Below are positions 31,823 to 40,339 of a stretch of DNA of 64,000 nucleotides, in pieces. Origin of the DNA: Accumulibacter sp. (lineage in GTDB: Bacteria > Pseudomonadota > Gammaproteobacteria > Burkholderiales > Rhodocyclaceae). The notes under the pieces are model-generated. The model was not told the DNA's origin and ran no database searches. It was given only the letters and a program-made list of their open reading frames with translations. Position 1 is the first letter of the stretch. Every line of letters starts with the position of its first letter. The position numbers were made by a program, and so were the translations under genes. The DNA lies in contig NZ_JAPUVI010000055.1 of NCBI RefSeq assembly GCF_029255285.1, positions 24,382 to 88,381 on the forward strand. The letters are read 5' to 3'.

Positions 31823-33385
31823 ATGGATGAACTGCTTCGACAAGCGCTCACGATCCTGCGCGGAATGTGGAAACGTCGCTGGCTGGGGATCATCGTCGCC
31901 TGGGTCGTCGGACTGGCCAGCGTCGCGGCCGTTCTCGCCATTCCGGACAAATATGAGGCGTCGGCGCGTATCTTCGTCGATACCCAGTCGATCCTCCGAC
32001 CGCTGATGTCCGGCCTTGTCACGCAGCCCAACGTCGACCAGCAGGTGATGATGCTGAGTCGTACCCTGATCACGCGGCCGAATGTCGAAAAGTTGATCCG
32101 CATGGCGGATCTGGACCTCAAGATCCAGTCCAAGGCCGATCGTGATGCACTGGCCGAAATGCTGATGGCGTCGCTGAAGATTCAGAACACAACGCGTGAC
32201 AACATCTATACGATCACCTATCGCGACACCCAGCCGGACCACGCGAAACGGGTCGTGCAGTCCCTGGTGTCCATCTTCGTCGAATCCAACCTCGGCGACG
32301 CGCGCAAGGATTCGGAATCGGCCAGGAAGTTCCTCGACGAACAAATCAAGGCGTACGAGAAGAAGCTGGAAGAAGCCGAGGCGCGACTCAAGGAGTTCAA
32401 GCTTCGCAACATGGCGGCACAAGGCTCGGAAGGGAAGGATCACTTCGCTCGCATGAGCGAGGCCGGCACCCTGCTCGAGCAGAGCCGGCTGGAATTGCGC
32501 GAGGCCGAGCAGTCGCGCGATTCCTTGAAGCGTCAACTGCTGGGGGGTGAGGAGCCTTCGTTGCTGCCCGACGCGAGCCAGGAGGCGATCGCCGGGGTTT
32601 CGATTCCCGAGATCGACAGCCGGATAGACACTCTGCAGCGCAACCTCGACGCCATGTTGCAGCGCTTTACCGACAAGCATCCGGATGTGGTCAGCACGCG
32701 CCGTCTGATCAAGGAGCTGGAAGACAAGAAGCGCGAGGAGATCGCCGCCCGGCGGAAGGCGGCGGCGAGCAATCCGACGTCAACCACGACCATCAACCCG
32801 GTTCAGCAGCAGCTCAAGATATCGCTCTCGGAAACCGAAGCGAGAGTGGCCGCCCTGCAGACACGCGTTGCCGAGTATCAGGCGCGTTATGAGCGCATGA
32901 AAGGTCAGGTGACGTTGGTTCCCCAAATCGAAGCGGAGTATGCGCAGCTCAATCGCGACTACGACATCAACAAGAAGAACTACGAACAACTGGTCCAGCG
33001 CCGCGAGTCCGCCAGCATGGGCAGCGAAATGGACAGCACCGCCGGCGTGGACTTCCGTTTGATCGACCCGCCGCGCGTTTCGCCGAAGCCGGTGGCCCCG
33101 AATCGTACTCTGCTGTTGCCTCTGACGCTGCTGCTGGCGCTCGGCGCCGGGGTTGCCGTGACTTTCGCGGCCAGTCAAATCCGCCCGGTGTTTTTCGATT
33201 CGCGCTCCCTTCGTGAAGCCTGTGGTCTGCCTCTTCTGGGAACGGTGTCGCTGCTTGTGGACGACGCGAGGAAACGTCGGGAGAGAAAGGACTTGCTGCG
33301 CTTTGCGGCGGCCTGTGGTTCGCTGGTCGCGGTCTACGCGACGGGGCTGCTCGCCTTGTTTCTACTTTCAGTCCGTACTGCCTGA
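31823..33385 (+). CDS. XrtA-system polysaccharide chain-length determinant (Wzz-like)
   Basis: A 520-aa inner-membrane co-polymerase. An N-terminal Wzz domain contains one transmembrane segment (LGIIVAWVVGLASVAAVLAI) after a short cytoplasmic start. A long periplasmic coiled-coil follows (residues ~160-420, e.g. FLDEQIKAYEKKLEEAEARLKEF). A GNVR-like part with RLIDPPRVSPKPVAPNR precedes the second membrane segment (LLLPLTLLLALGAGVAVTF) and a last hydrophobic helix. Controls polymer length and pairs with the kinase just downstream (10 bp). Confidence 0.9.
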   Translation: MDELLRQALTILRGMWKRRWLGIIVAWVVGLASVAAVLAIPDKYEASARIFVDTQSILRPLMSGLVTQPNVDQQVMMLSRTLITRPNVEKLIRMADLDLKIQSKADRDALAEMLMASLKIQNTTRDNIYTITYRDTQPDHAKRVVQSLVSIFVESNLGDARKDSESARKFLDEQIKAYEKKLEEAEARLKEFKLRNMAAQGSEGKDHFARMSEAGTLLEQSRLELREAEQSRDSLKRQLLGGEEPSLLPDASQEAIAGVSIPEIDSRIDTLQRNLDAMLQRFTDKHPDVVSTRRLIKELEDKKREEIAARRKAAASNPTSTTTINPVQQQLKISLSETEARVAALQTRVAEYQARYERMKGQVTLVPQIEAEYAQLNRDYDINKKNYEQLVQRRESASMGSEMDSTAGVDFRLIDPPRVSPKPVAPNRTLLLPLTLLLALGAGVAVTFAASQIRPVFFDSRSLREACGLPLLGTVSLLVDDARKRRERKDLLRFAAACGSLVAVYATGLLALFLLSVRTA

Positions 33386-33394
33386 GGAAAAACG

Positions 33395-34399
33395 ATGAGC
33401 CTCATTGAACAAGCGGCGAAGCGTCTCGAGCAACTGCGCAAGGCGGGTGTGGAGATCGCCGGTCCGGTTGCCGATGCCGCGCCGCCGCCACCGGCGATCC
33501 TGGTAGACGCCGCGCGCCTGCCACCGGCGGCCGCGCCGGCGGTGGCAGGCGAGGCCGAAGTGCCTGCCGTGGCCAGGGTTTCTGTCGAATCGCGGGCAGA
33601 GGAGCCGGTCGTTCCTCCTGCGGCGATCGTTTCTCGTCAGGTCGAACTGGACATGGCCGCGCTGGCGGCCGGTGGCCTGATCACCCCGGATGCTCCGCGT
33701 TCTCAGATGGCTGACCAGTACCGGGTGGTCAAGCGGCCGCTGATTGCCAATGCCATGGGCAAGGGGGCGGCGCCGATCCGGCGTGGCAACCTGATCATGG
33801 TGACCAGCGCGTTGTCGGGCGAAGGCAAGAGCTTTACCGCGATCAATCTCGCGATGAGTATCGCCATGGAACTGGACAATACCGTGATGCTGGTCGATGC
33901 CGACGTCCCGAAGCCGTCGGTATTGAGGATGCTCGGTTTACCGCCGGCGCGTGGTCTGCTCGACGTCTTGACCGACGATTCGGTCGATTTTTCGCAGGTT
34001 CTGCTGCGCACCAACGTCGAAAAGCTGAGTCTTCTGCCAAGCGGTACACAACACGCGCGGGCGACCGAACTGCTGGCCAGCGAGGCGATGATCAGCCTGC
34101 TCGACGAGATGGCGACCCGCTATCCCGATCGAATCATCGTTTTCGACTCGCCGCCCTTGCTGATGACCACCGAGTCCCGGGTTCTGGCGACTCACATGGG
34201 TCAGGTGGTGGTGGTCGTCAAGGCGGAGAGCACGGCACGCAGTGATGTCAAGCACGCACTGGCCGCCATCGAATCCTGTCCTGTCAAGCTGGTGCTGCTC
34301 AATCAGGCGCGCTCGACGACCCAGGACGGCTACGGTTATGGCTACGGCTATGGCTATGGCTACGGTTATGGCTACGGCTATGGTTCCGATGGTGCTTGA
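33395..34399 (+). CDS. XrtA-associated tyrosine autokinase (BY-kinase) with (Gly-Tyr)9 tail
   Basis: A 334-aa BY-kinase of the separate cytoplasmic type. A Pro/Ala-rich N-terminus (~25-90) is followed by the kinase domain: Walker A-like SALSGEGKSFTAINLA (~130-145), Walker A' MLVDADVPKPS, and Walker B IIVFDSPPLL. The C-terminus is an unusual run of nine Gly-Tyr dipeptides before SDGA, the autophosphorylated tyrosine cluster that typically sits at the end of these kinases. Cycles of phosphorylation set polymer length with the preceding protein. Its last 11 bp overlap the next gene. Confidence 0.92.
   Translation: MSLIEQAAKRLEQLRKAGVEIAGPVADAAPPPPAILVDAARLPPAAAPAVAGEAEVPAVARVSVESRAEEPVVPPAAIVSRQVELDMAALAAGGLITPDAPRSQMADQYRVVKRPLIANAMGKGAAPIRRGNLIMVTSALSGEGKSFTAINLAMSIAMELDNTVMLVDADVPKPSVLRMLGLPPARGLLDVLTDDSVDFSQVLLRTNVEKLSLLPSGTQHARATELLASEAMISLLDEMATRYPDRIIVFDSPPLLMTTESRVLATHMGQVVVVVKAESTARSDVKHALAAIESCPVKLVLLNQARSTTQDGYGYGYGYGYGYGYGYGYGSDGA
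34328..34381 (+). repeat. Hexanucleotide GGYTAY tandem repeat in the kinase gene
   Basis: Nine consecutive six-base units GGY-TAY encode the Gly-Tyr tail. Synonymous C/T mixing (GGC/GGT, TAC/TAT) interrupts perfect identity. Each unit gained or lost keeps the frame and changes the tyrosine count by one. Confidence 0.95.
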
Positions 34400-36011
34400 G
34401 CGCTGGCGTCGTGCAAGCGGTGCGGAACGGCCACCGGCGATCGTGCGCGATGTACTTGACGCAGCCGCGAGTAGCGAGCGCTGGGCCCGCTTGTCGGCTT
34501 CGTCTGTCGGTATTGCGCTGACCTGCCTGACGCTTCCGGCTCAAGCCGAAAAGTGGCAGATCGTGCCCACCATCGCGGTCAATGAGACCCTCACCAACAA
34601 CGTTTTTCTCGATTCCTCGAACCCGACCAGCGACTTGGTCACGGCCATCACGCCGGGGATTTCGATCGATGGCAAGAGTGGTCGCGCCAATCTGCGTCTG
34701 ACCTATGGGCTGACGCAAAACCTCTATGCCCGGGAGTCGTCGTCGAACAACCGTCAGAATGCGCTGACGGCGATCGGCACGCTCGAAGCGATCGAGGACT
34801 GGCTGTTCATCGATGCCACCGGGACGATTTCGCAGCAGTATCTTTCGGCCTTCGGCAAGGTTTCGCCGAGCACTGCCAACATCGACAACAACCGGACCGA
34901 AACGTCGAGCTACTCGATTTCTCCCTATATCAAGGGCAGATCACTTTTTTCTACGGAGTACCTCCTCAAGTACACCGCGTCTACGACGTCGTCGAAGTCC
35001 AACCTGGCGTCCGATACGACGACCAACCAGTGGCTTGGCCGGATAGCCGGCATTACGCCTTTGACCGCGGTGACCTGGTCGCTCGACGCGAGCCGGGTGT
35101 CGACCGACTACAGCAGCCCGTTTTCGCGCGACCGCGACGACACGCGTTACGGGGTCACCCTGGCGTATCGCTTCAGTCCGCAGCTACAGGTGTCGGTCAC
35201 CGGTGGGCGGGAGACGACCAACCTCGTCAGTCTGCAGGACGAGACGCATGGCGACTCGGGTTTCGGCTTGGTGTGGACACCGAGTTCGCGGACCAAGCTG
35301 GAGGCGAGCACGACGCGGCGTTTCTTCGGCAACAGCTACCAGGTAGCTTTCAGCCACCGCATGCCGAAGTCTTTGGTCAGCTATATCGCGAGCCGCAACG
35401 TGTCTTATCAGCCGCAAGGTGTGGGTAATACCGGGCAGGGCAGCAACTACGACGCCTATTATGCGATCATCGCGGCCAGCAACCCGGGACTCGCGCCCGA
35501 CGCGATCCGGGCGCAGGTCATTCAGGTTCTGCAGGACAGGGGGGTGCCGGCGGATGGCACGGTGGTCAACGGCTTCCTGACCAATCGTCCGACCTTGCAG
35601 GAACTGCAGCAACTCTCGCTCGCCATGTTGGGTGTCCGCAACACCGTGACCTTGACGGCGACGCAGAGCGAGCAACAGCCGCTTGGCGTACTGAACGGTG
35701 CGACCGACGATTTCTCGCTCAGCAACCGGACGCAGCAACGCGGAGTGGGCCTGGTCTGGGGGCATAAGCTAACAGGCTTTTCTTCGCTTTCCATGTCGCT
35801 CAACGCACAGCGGAGCATCGGCTTCACCGCCGGTTCGCCGGAAACGAAGACGCAGGGCGCGTATGTGTTATTTACCACGCGGCTATCGCCCCAGGCGAGT
35901 GCCAACGTGACCGCACGCCGGGTGATTTCCGACAACTCGGGCGGTTCCGGGCTGGTAAACACCGGCTATACCGAGAGCGCGCTGACCGGCGGTCTTTCCT
36001 ATCGTTTCTGA
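34389..36011 (+). CDS. PEP-CTERM-system outer-membrane beta-barrel protein (TIGR03016-like)
   Basis: Start at ATG 34389, inside the kinase gene's end, gives 540 aa. A late signal-type segment (LSASSVGIALTCLTLPAQAE, ~35-54) precedes long alternating strands (WQIVPTIAVNETLTNNVFLD, LRLTYGLTQNLYARESSSNN) and it ends in TGGLSYRF with terminal Phe, the signature of a beta-barrel. Matches the conserved hypothetical that follows the kinase in exosortase A loci; it may be the export porin. Confidence 0.8.
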   Translation: MVLERWRRASGAERPPAIVRDVLDAAASSERWARLSASSVGIALTCLTLPAQAEKWQIVPTIAVNETLTNNVFLDSSNPTSDLVTAITPGISIDGKSGRANLRLTYGLTQNLYARESSSNNRQNALTAIGTLEAIEDWLFIDATGTISQQYLSAFGKVSPSTANIDNNRTETSSYSISPYIKGRSLFSTEYLLKYTASTTSSKSNLASDTTTNQWLGRIAGITPLTAVTWSLDASRVSTDYSSPFSRDRDDTRYGVTLAYRFSPQLQVSVTGGRETTNLVSLQDETHGDSGFGLVWTPSSRTKLEASTTRRFFGNSYQVAFSHRMPKSLVSYIASRNVSYQPQGVGNTGQGSNYDAYYAIIAASNPGLAPDAIRAQVIQVLQDRGVPADGTVVNGFLTNRPTLQELQQLSLAMLGVRNTVTLTATQSEQQPLGVLNGATDDFSLSNRTQQRGVGLVWGHKLTGFSSLSMSLNAQRSIGFTAGSPETKTQGAYVLFTTRLSPQASANVTARRVISDNSGGSGLVNTGYTESALTGGLSYRF

Positions 36012-36020
36012 TCGTTCCTT

Positions 36021-37115
36021 ATGTACGAGTCCTTCTACGGCCTGACCAACAAGCCTTTTCAGCTAAATCCCGACCCGTCGTTCTATTTCGCCAGCAAGCA
36101 GCATCGACGCGCGATGGCCTATCTGGAGTATGGTCTGAACCAGAACGAGGGATTCATCGTCGTTACTGGCGAGGTGGGTGCGGGTAAGACGACGATCGTG
36201 CGCGGCCTGTTGAAGGACCTCGACCACGAAAAAGTGGTGGCAGCTCAACTGGTCACCACACAACTCGACGCGGAGGATACCTTGCGCATGGTGGCCGCGG
36301 CGTTCGGCGTTGGTACCAAGAATGTCGGGAAATCCGAACTGCTGCTTGCGCTCGAGGCTTTTTTGGTCGATGTCACCCGTCAGGGCAAGCGCTGCTTGCT
36401 GATTGTGGACGAGGCACAGAACCTCACGTCACGTGCGGTCGAAGAACTGCGGATGTTGTCGAACTTCCAGTTTGGTACGCAGGCCTTGTTGCAGAGCTTT
36501 CTGATCGGTCAGCCGGAGTTCCGGAAGATCATGCAGAGCCCGCAGATGCAGCAACTGCGCCAGCGGGTGATCGCTGCCTGCCATATCGGGCCGATGGACC
36601 AGGACGAAACGCAGGCGTACATCGAGCACCGCCTCAAGTGTGCGGGATCACAAGGCCTGCCGCGCTTCGACGCCGGTGCTTTCGAAGCGGTTTTCGAAGC
36701 CAGCGGTGGCGTCCCGCGGCGTATCAACGCCCATTGCGACCGTCTGTTGTTGTCCGGTTTTCTGAATGGCAAGACCGACTTCACGCGTAGCGACGTGGAA
36801 GACGTCGCCAAGGAAATTCGTGAGGAAACACAATCGGCGTCGTCAGCGGCGACGACCAAGCTGACTGATGGTGAGCCGGGCGTGATCCCCTCTCAACTCA
36901 GCGACAGCGCTGTTCTGGATATCGACCTGTCGCGACTGGCGATGGATCCGAGCACTGCCGACCAGGCGTCACGCGTCATTGCCGACCTGAAGACCGGTCA
37001 GGCGGAGCAGCGAATGATACGTATCGAGCGCAGCATGTTTCGCCTGGAACGCAACAATGCCGCGCTCCTTTCGCTGCTTCAGCAACTGGTCGATGCGGTG
37101 CGCGTCAAACCGTGA
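36021..37115 (+). CDS. XrtA-associated ExeA-like ATPase
   Basis: A 364-aa protein of the ExeA/GspA-type AAA family known from exosortase A loci (TIGR03015 pattern). It starts with MYESFYGLTNKPFQLNPDP, and has Walker A VTGEVGAGKTTIVRGLL (~45-60), Walker B CLLIVDEAQNL (~125-135) and sensor regions PRRINAHCDRLLL. A Ser/Thr-rich linker leads to a C-terminal helix. Cytoplasmic, probably coupling polymer export to ATP. Overlaps the next gene by 4 bp (GTGA). Confidence 0.88.
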   Translation: MYESFYGLTNKPFQLNPDPSFYFASKQHRRAMAYLEYGLNQNEGFIVVTGEVGAGKTTIVRGLLKDLDHEKVVAAQLVTTQLDAEDTLRMVAAAFGVGTKNVGKSELLLALEAFLVDVTRQGKRCLLIVDEAQNLTSRAVEELRMLSNFQFGTQALLQSFLIGQPEFRKIMQSPQMQQLRQRVIAACHIGPMDQDETQAYIEHRLKCAGSQGLPRFDAGAFEAVFEASGGVPRRINAHCDRLLLSGFLNGKTDFTRSDVEDVAKEIREETQSASSAATTKLTDGEPGVIPSQLSDSAVLDIDLSRLAMDPSTADQASRVIADLKTGQAEQRMIRIERSMFRLERNNAALLSLLQQLVDAVRVKP

Positions 37116-38305
37116 AGGAAGTTGCCTTGGTTGATGAAGTTTGGCCCGCTGGTTTGGGGCCGGTGATTTGTGTGGTCGGCGCACGACCCAATTTCATGAA
37201 AATGGCACCCATTCTGCGTGCCTTCGATGCCCATCATCCGGCCATTCCGACCCTGCTCGTTCATACCGGCCAGCATTACGACAAGGACATGAACGACCGC
37301 TTGTTCGTCGACTTGCGCCTGCCGCATCCAGACCTCAATCTCGAGGTGGGTTCGGGGACCCACGCGGTGCAGACAGCCGAGGTGATGCGCCGTTTCGAGC
37401 CGCTCCTCGACACCTATCGGCCGTCTTGTGTGCTGGTTGTCGGCGACGTGAATTCGACGCTGGCCTGTGCTTTGGTGTGCGCCAAGAAGAATGTGCCTGT
37501 GGTGCACGTCGAAGCTGGCCTGCGCAGTTACGATCGCGCAATGCCCGAGGAGATCAACCGGCTGCTCACCGACCAGATCGCCGATCGCCTATACACCACC
37601 GAGCGCAGCGCGCACGCCAACCTGGCGCGCGAGGGTGTGGCCGAGGAGCGCGTACGCTTCGTCGGCAATGTCATGATCGACTCGCTGCTGGCCAACCGTG
37701 AGCATGCCCGTGCGCCGGCGACAACCCTGCGCTTGGCTGGCCTCGATCCGGCGCTTGTCGTCGGGGCTTCCGGCTACGGCGTGGTCACGCTGCACCGGCC
37801 GTCGAATGTGGACCGCATCGAGACGCTGGCGCCCTTGCTGTCCGTGCTGCGCGAGGTATCCGAGCGGGTTCCGCTGGTCTTCGCCCTGCACCCGCGCACG
37901 CGCGCCAACATCGAACGTTTCGGGCTGAGCGAAGGACTGGCCAGCCGCCGTATCGCGCTGCTGCCGCCGCAGGGCTATCTGGAGATGCTCGGGCTGCTGG
38001 CCGGGGCGAAGGTGGTGCTCTCCGATTCCGGCGGCCTGCAGGAGGAAACGACAGCCCTCGGCGTTCCCTGCCTGACCTTGCGCGAAAACACTGAGCGTCC
38101 GATCACCGTCGAGCAGGGGACGAATACCCTCGTCGGTAGCGATCCACAGGCCATCCGCCGTGGCGTCGAGGCGATCCTCGCTGGGGCCGGCAAGAACGGC
38201 CGTATCCCGGAGTACTGGGACGGCCGCGCCGCGCAGAGAATCGCCGCCGATCTCGCTCGGTGGCTGCTCACTCAGCCTAGCCAGCACACTTCTCTTCACG
38301 GATGA
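37112..38305 (+). CDS. wecB: UDP-N-acetylglucosamine 2-epimerase (non-hydrolysing)
   Basis: Interconverts UDP-GlcNAc and UDP-ManNAc, suggesting the polymer contains ManNAc or a derivative. 397 aa from GTG 37112. Family motifs: VVGARPNFMKMAPILRAF, VHTGQHYDKDMND, VVHVEAGLRSYDRAMPEEINR (catalytic Glu/Asp region), VTLHRPSNVD with the active-site His, and SDSGGLQEETTALGVP. Ends 10 bp before the deacetylase. Confidence 0.94.
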   Translation: MKEVALVDEVWPAGLGPVICVVGARPNFMKMAPILRAFDAHHPAIPTLLVHTGQHYDKDMNDRLFVDLRLPHPDLNLEVGSGTHAVQTAEVMRRFEPLLDTYRPSCVLVVGDVNSTLACALVCAKKNVPVVHVEAGLRSYDRAMPEEINRLLTDQIADRLYTTERSAHANLAREGVAEERVRFVGNVMIDSLLANREHARAPATTLRLAGLDPALVVGASGYGVVTLHRPSNVDRIETLAPLLSVLREVSERVPLVFALHPRTRANIERFGLSEGLASRRIALLPPQGYLEMLGLLAGAKVVLSDSGGLQEETTALGVPCLTLRENTERPITVEQGTNTLVGSDPQAIRRGVEAILAGAGKNGRIPEYWDGRAAQRIAADLARWLLTQPSQHTSLHG

Positions 38306-38315
38306 CCGCCGACCG

Positions 38316-39182
38316 ATGACCAGCATGCCGCTAACCAACGCCATGACGATCGATGTCGAAGATTACTTCCAGGTCTCGGCGCTTGCCCCATACATCCCAC
38401 GCGACCAGTGGGATCATCGTGAGTGCCGGGTCGAAGGGAACGTCGAGCGGATCCTGCTGCTGCTCGACGAGCGGCAGACCAAAGCGACCTTTTTCACCCT
38501 CGGCTGGATTGCCGAACGCTACCCGCATCTCGTTCGCCGTATCGTCGATGGGGGTCACGAACTGGCCAGCCACGGCTATGGCCATGAGCGAGCCAGCGAT
38601 CTCGACAAAGCCGGTTTTTCGGCGGACATCGAACGGGCCAAGAAGCTCCTGGAAGACATTTCGGGACAGGAGGTCAAAGGCTACCGGGCGCCGAGTTTTT
38701 CGATCGGCGAAGGCAATCTCTGGGCCTTCGACTGCCTCGAACGTGCCGGCTATCGCTACAGTTCCAGCATCTACCCGATTCGCCATGACCACTACGGCAT
38801 GCCGGACGCTCCGCGCTTCGCCCACCCGGTACGCTCCGGGCTGCTCGAGTTACCGGTAACGACCGCCCGTTTCTTCGATCGGAACTGGCCGGCCAGTGGT
38901 GGCGGCTATTTTCGCTTGCTGCCTTACGCGCTATCGCGTTGGTTGCTGCGGCAGGTCAACGAAGTGGATCGGCAGCCGGCGATCTTCTTCTTCCATCCAT
39001 GGGAGATCGACGCCGGGCAACCGCGAATTCCCGGCATCAGCCTCAAAACGCGTTTTCGTCACTATGTCAACCTGCGGCACACCGAGGGCCGGCTGCGGCG
39101 CTTGACTGCCGACTTCAGATGGGGGCGAATGGATGAGGTGTTCCTCGCCGATCGTCCGCCACCGTCGGCGGTGGGCGCATGA
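38316..39182 (+). CDS. XrtA-system polysaccharide deacetylase
   Basis: Start at ATG 38316 gives 288 aa; the frame open upstream overlaps wecB. NodB-fold enzyme: catalytic base motif TIDVEDYFQ (Asp-Val-Glu in place of the usual TFDD, as in the exosortase-associated TIGR03006 type), metal His-box HELASHGYGHERA, and YRAPSFSIGEGNLWAFDCL. The C-terminus has FFFHPWEIDAGQPR, another family hallmark. It would remove acetyl groups from GlcNAc-type residues of the growing polymer. Overlaps the next gene by 4 bp. Confidence 0.9.
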   Translation: MTSMPLTNAMTIDVEDYFQVSALAPYIPRDQWDHRECRVEGNVERILLLLDERQTKATFFTLGWIAERYPHLVRRIVDGGHELASHGYGHERASDLDKAGFSADIERAKKLLEDISGQEVKGYRAPSFSIGEGNLWAFDCLERAGYRYSSSIYPIRHDHYGMPDAPRFAHPVRSGLLELPVTTARFFDRNWPASGGGYFRLLPYALSRWLLRQVNEVDRQPAIFFFHPWEIDAGQPRIPGISLKTRFRHYVNLRHTEGRLRRLTADFRWGRMDEVFLADRPPPSAVGA

Positions 39183-40264
39183 AGACGACCACCGAGGAGG
39201 TTGCCAGCCTCGCCGCGGTGAGCGCGCCGCTTGACATCCGGCGTTTGAGTTCCGATGACCGTGCGGCAGCCGGACGTTGGGACGCATTTGTCGATACGTG
39301 CCCGGAAGCGACCTTCTTTCACCGGGCCGGCTGGCAGCGAATCGTCACCGAGGTATTTCGCCATCGGACGTACTTTCTCTACGCCGAGCGTGCCGGCGTG
39401 CTCGAGGGCGTCTTGCCGCTGGCCCAGGTGAAGAGTCTTGTCTTCGGGAACTCGCTGATCTCGCTGCCTTTCGCCGTCTATGGCGGGGTCGCGGCGACCA
39501 GCGCAGCGGCGGTCGAGGCGCTGGAAGGCGAGGCGCAGGCTCTGGCCCGGCGCCTTAGCGTGGACCATCTCGAGTTGCGAAACGTGGGGCGACGCCATGC
39601 CGATTGGCCGCTACAGGATCTCTATGTCCGTTTCCGCAAGAAGCTCGCGCCCGAAGTCGAAGCGAACATGCTGGCGATTCCGCGCAAGCAGCGCGCGATG
39701 GTGCGCAAGGGTATCAAGAACGGTCTGTCGAGCGAGATCGACTCGGATCCGGGCCGCTTTTTCGCGCTCTACGCCGACAACGTGCACCGCCACGGGACGC
39801 CGGCGCTCCCGCGGCGATACTTCGAGGCCTTGCAGCGGGTGTTCGGCAGGGATTGCGAGATTCTGACCGTCGTCGACCCGGCGGGTCGGCCGCTGAGCGG
39901 TGTCCTGAGCTTCTATTTTCGTGACGAGGTTCTGCCGTATTACGCCGGTGACGAGTTGTCGGCGCGCGATCTGGCGGCCAACGATTTCAAGTACTGGGAA
40001 CTGATGCGGCGCTCCTGCGAGCGTGGGCTGAAGGTTTTCGACTATGGGCGCAGCAAACAGGGTACCGGTTCGTATTCCTTCAAGAAAAACTGGGGGTTCG
40101 AGCCCGAGCCGTTGTCTTACGAGTACTGTCTCTACAAGCGCGATTCCGTTCCGCAGAACAACCCGTCGAACGTCAAGTACCGTTGGCTGATCGAGACTTG
40201 GCGGCGGATGCCGATCGGCCTTGCCAACTGGCTCGGGCCATTGATCGTACGCCACCTGGGTTGA
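39179..40264 (+). CDS. FemAB-like protein of the XrtA/PEP-CTERM system
   Basis: A 361-aa protein of the GNAT-like FemAB fold, usually transferring amino acids or acyl groups onto polysaccharide or peptidoglycan precursors. It carries the TIGR03019 pattern: RWDAFVDTCPEATFFHRAGWQ at ~37-57, RKQRAMVRKGIKNGL, YADNVHRHGTPALPRRYFE and FDYGRSKQGTGSYSFKKNWGFEPEPLSYEY. The exact acceptor in this system is unknown. Confidence 0.9.
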   Translation: MKTTTEEVASLAAVSAPLDIRRLSSDDRAAAGRWDAFVDTCPEATFFHRAGWQRIVTEVFRHRTYFLYAERAGVLEGVLPLAQVKSLVFGNSLISLPFAVYGGVAATSAAAVEALEGEAQALARRLSVDHLELRNVGRRHADWPLQDLYVRFRKKLAPEVEANMLAIPRKQRAMVRKGIKNGLSSEIDSDPGRFFALYADNVHRHGTPALPRRYFEALQRVFGRDCEILTVVDPAGRPLSGVLSFYFRDEVLPYYAGDELSARDLAANDFKYWELMRRSCERGLKVFDYGRSKQGTGSYSFKKNWGFEPEPLSYEYCLYKRDSVPQNNPSNVKYRWLIETWRRMPIGLANWLGPLIVRHLG

Positions 40265-40339
40265 TCGGCGGCGCTTTCCTCGTGCGCGCTTTGTTCCGCT
40301 TCGATGCCCTGTGACTGTAGCTCTGCCGAAGGCCAGACC

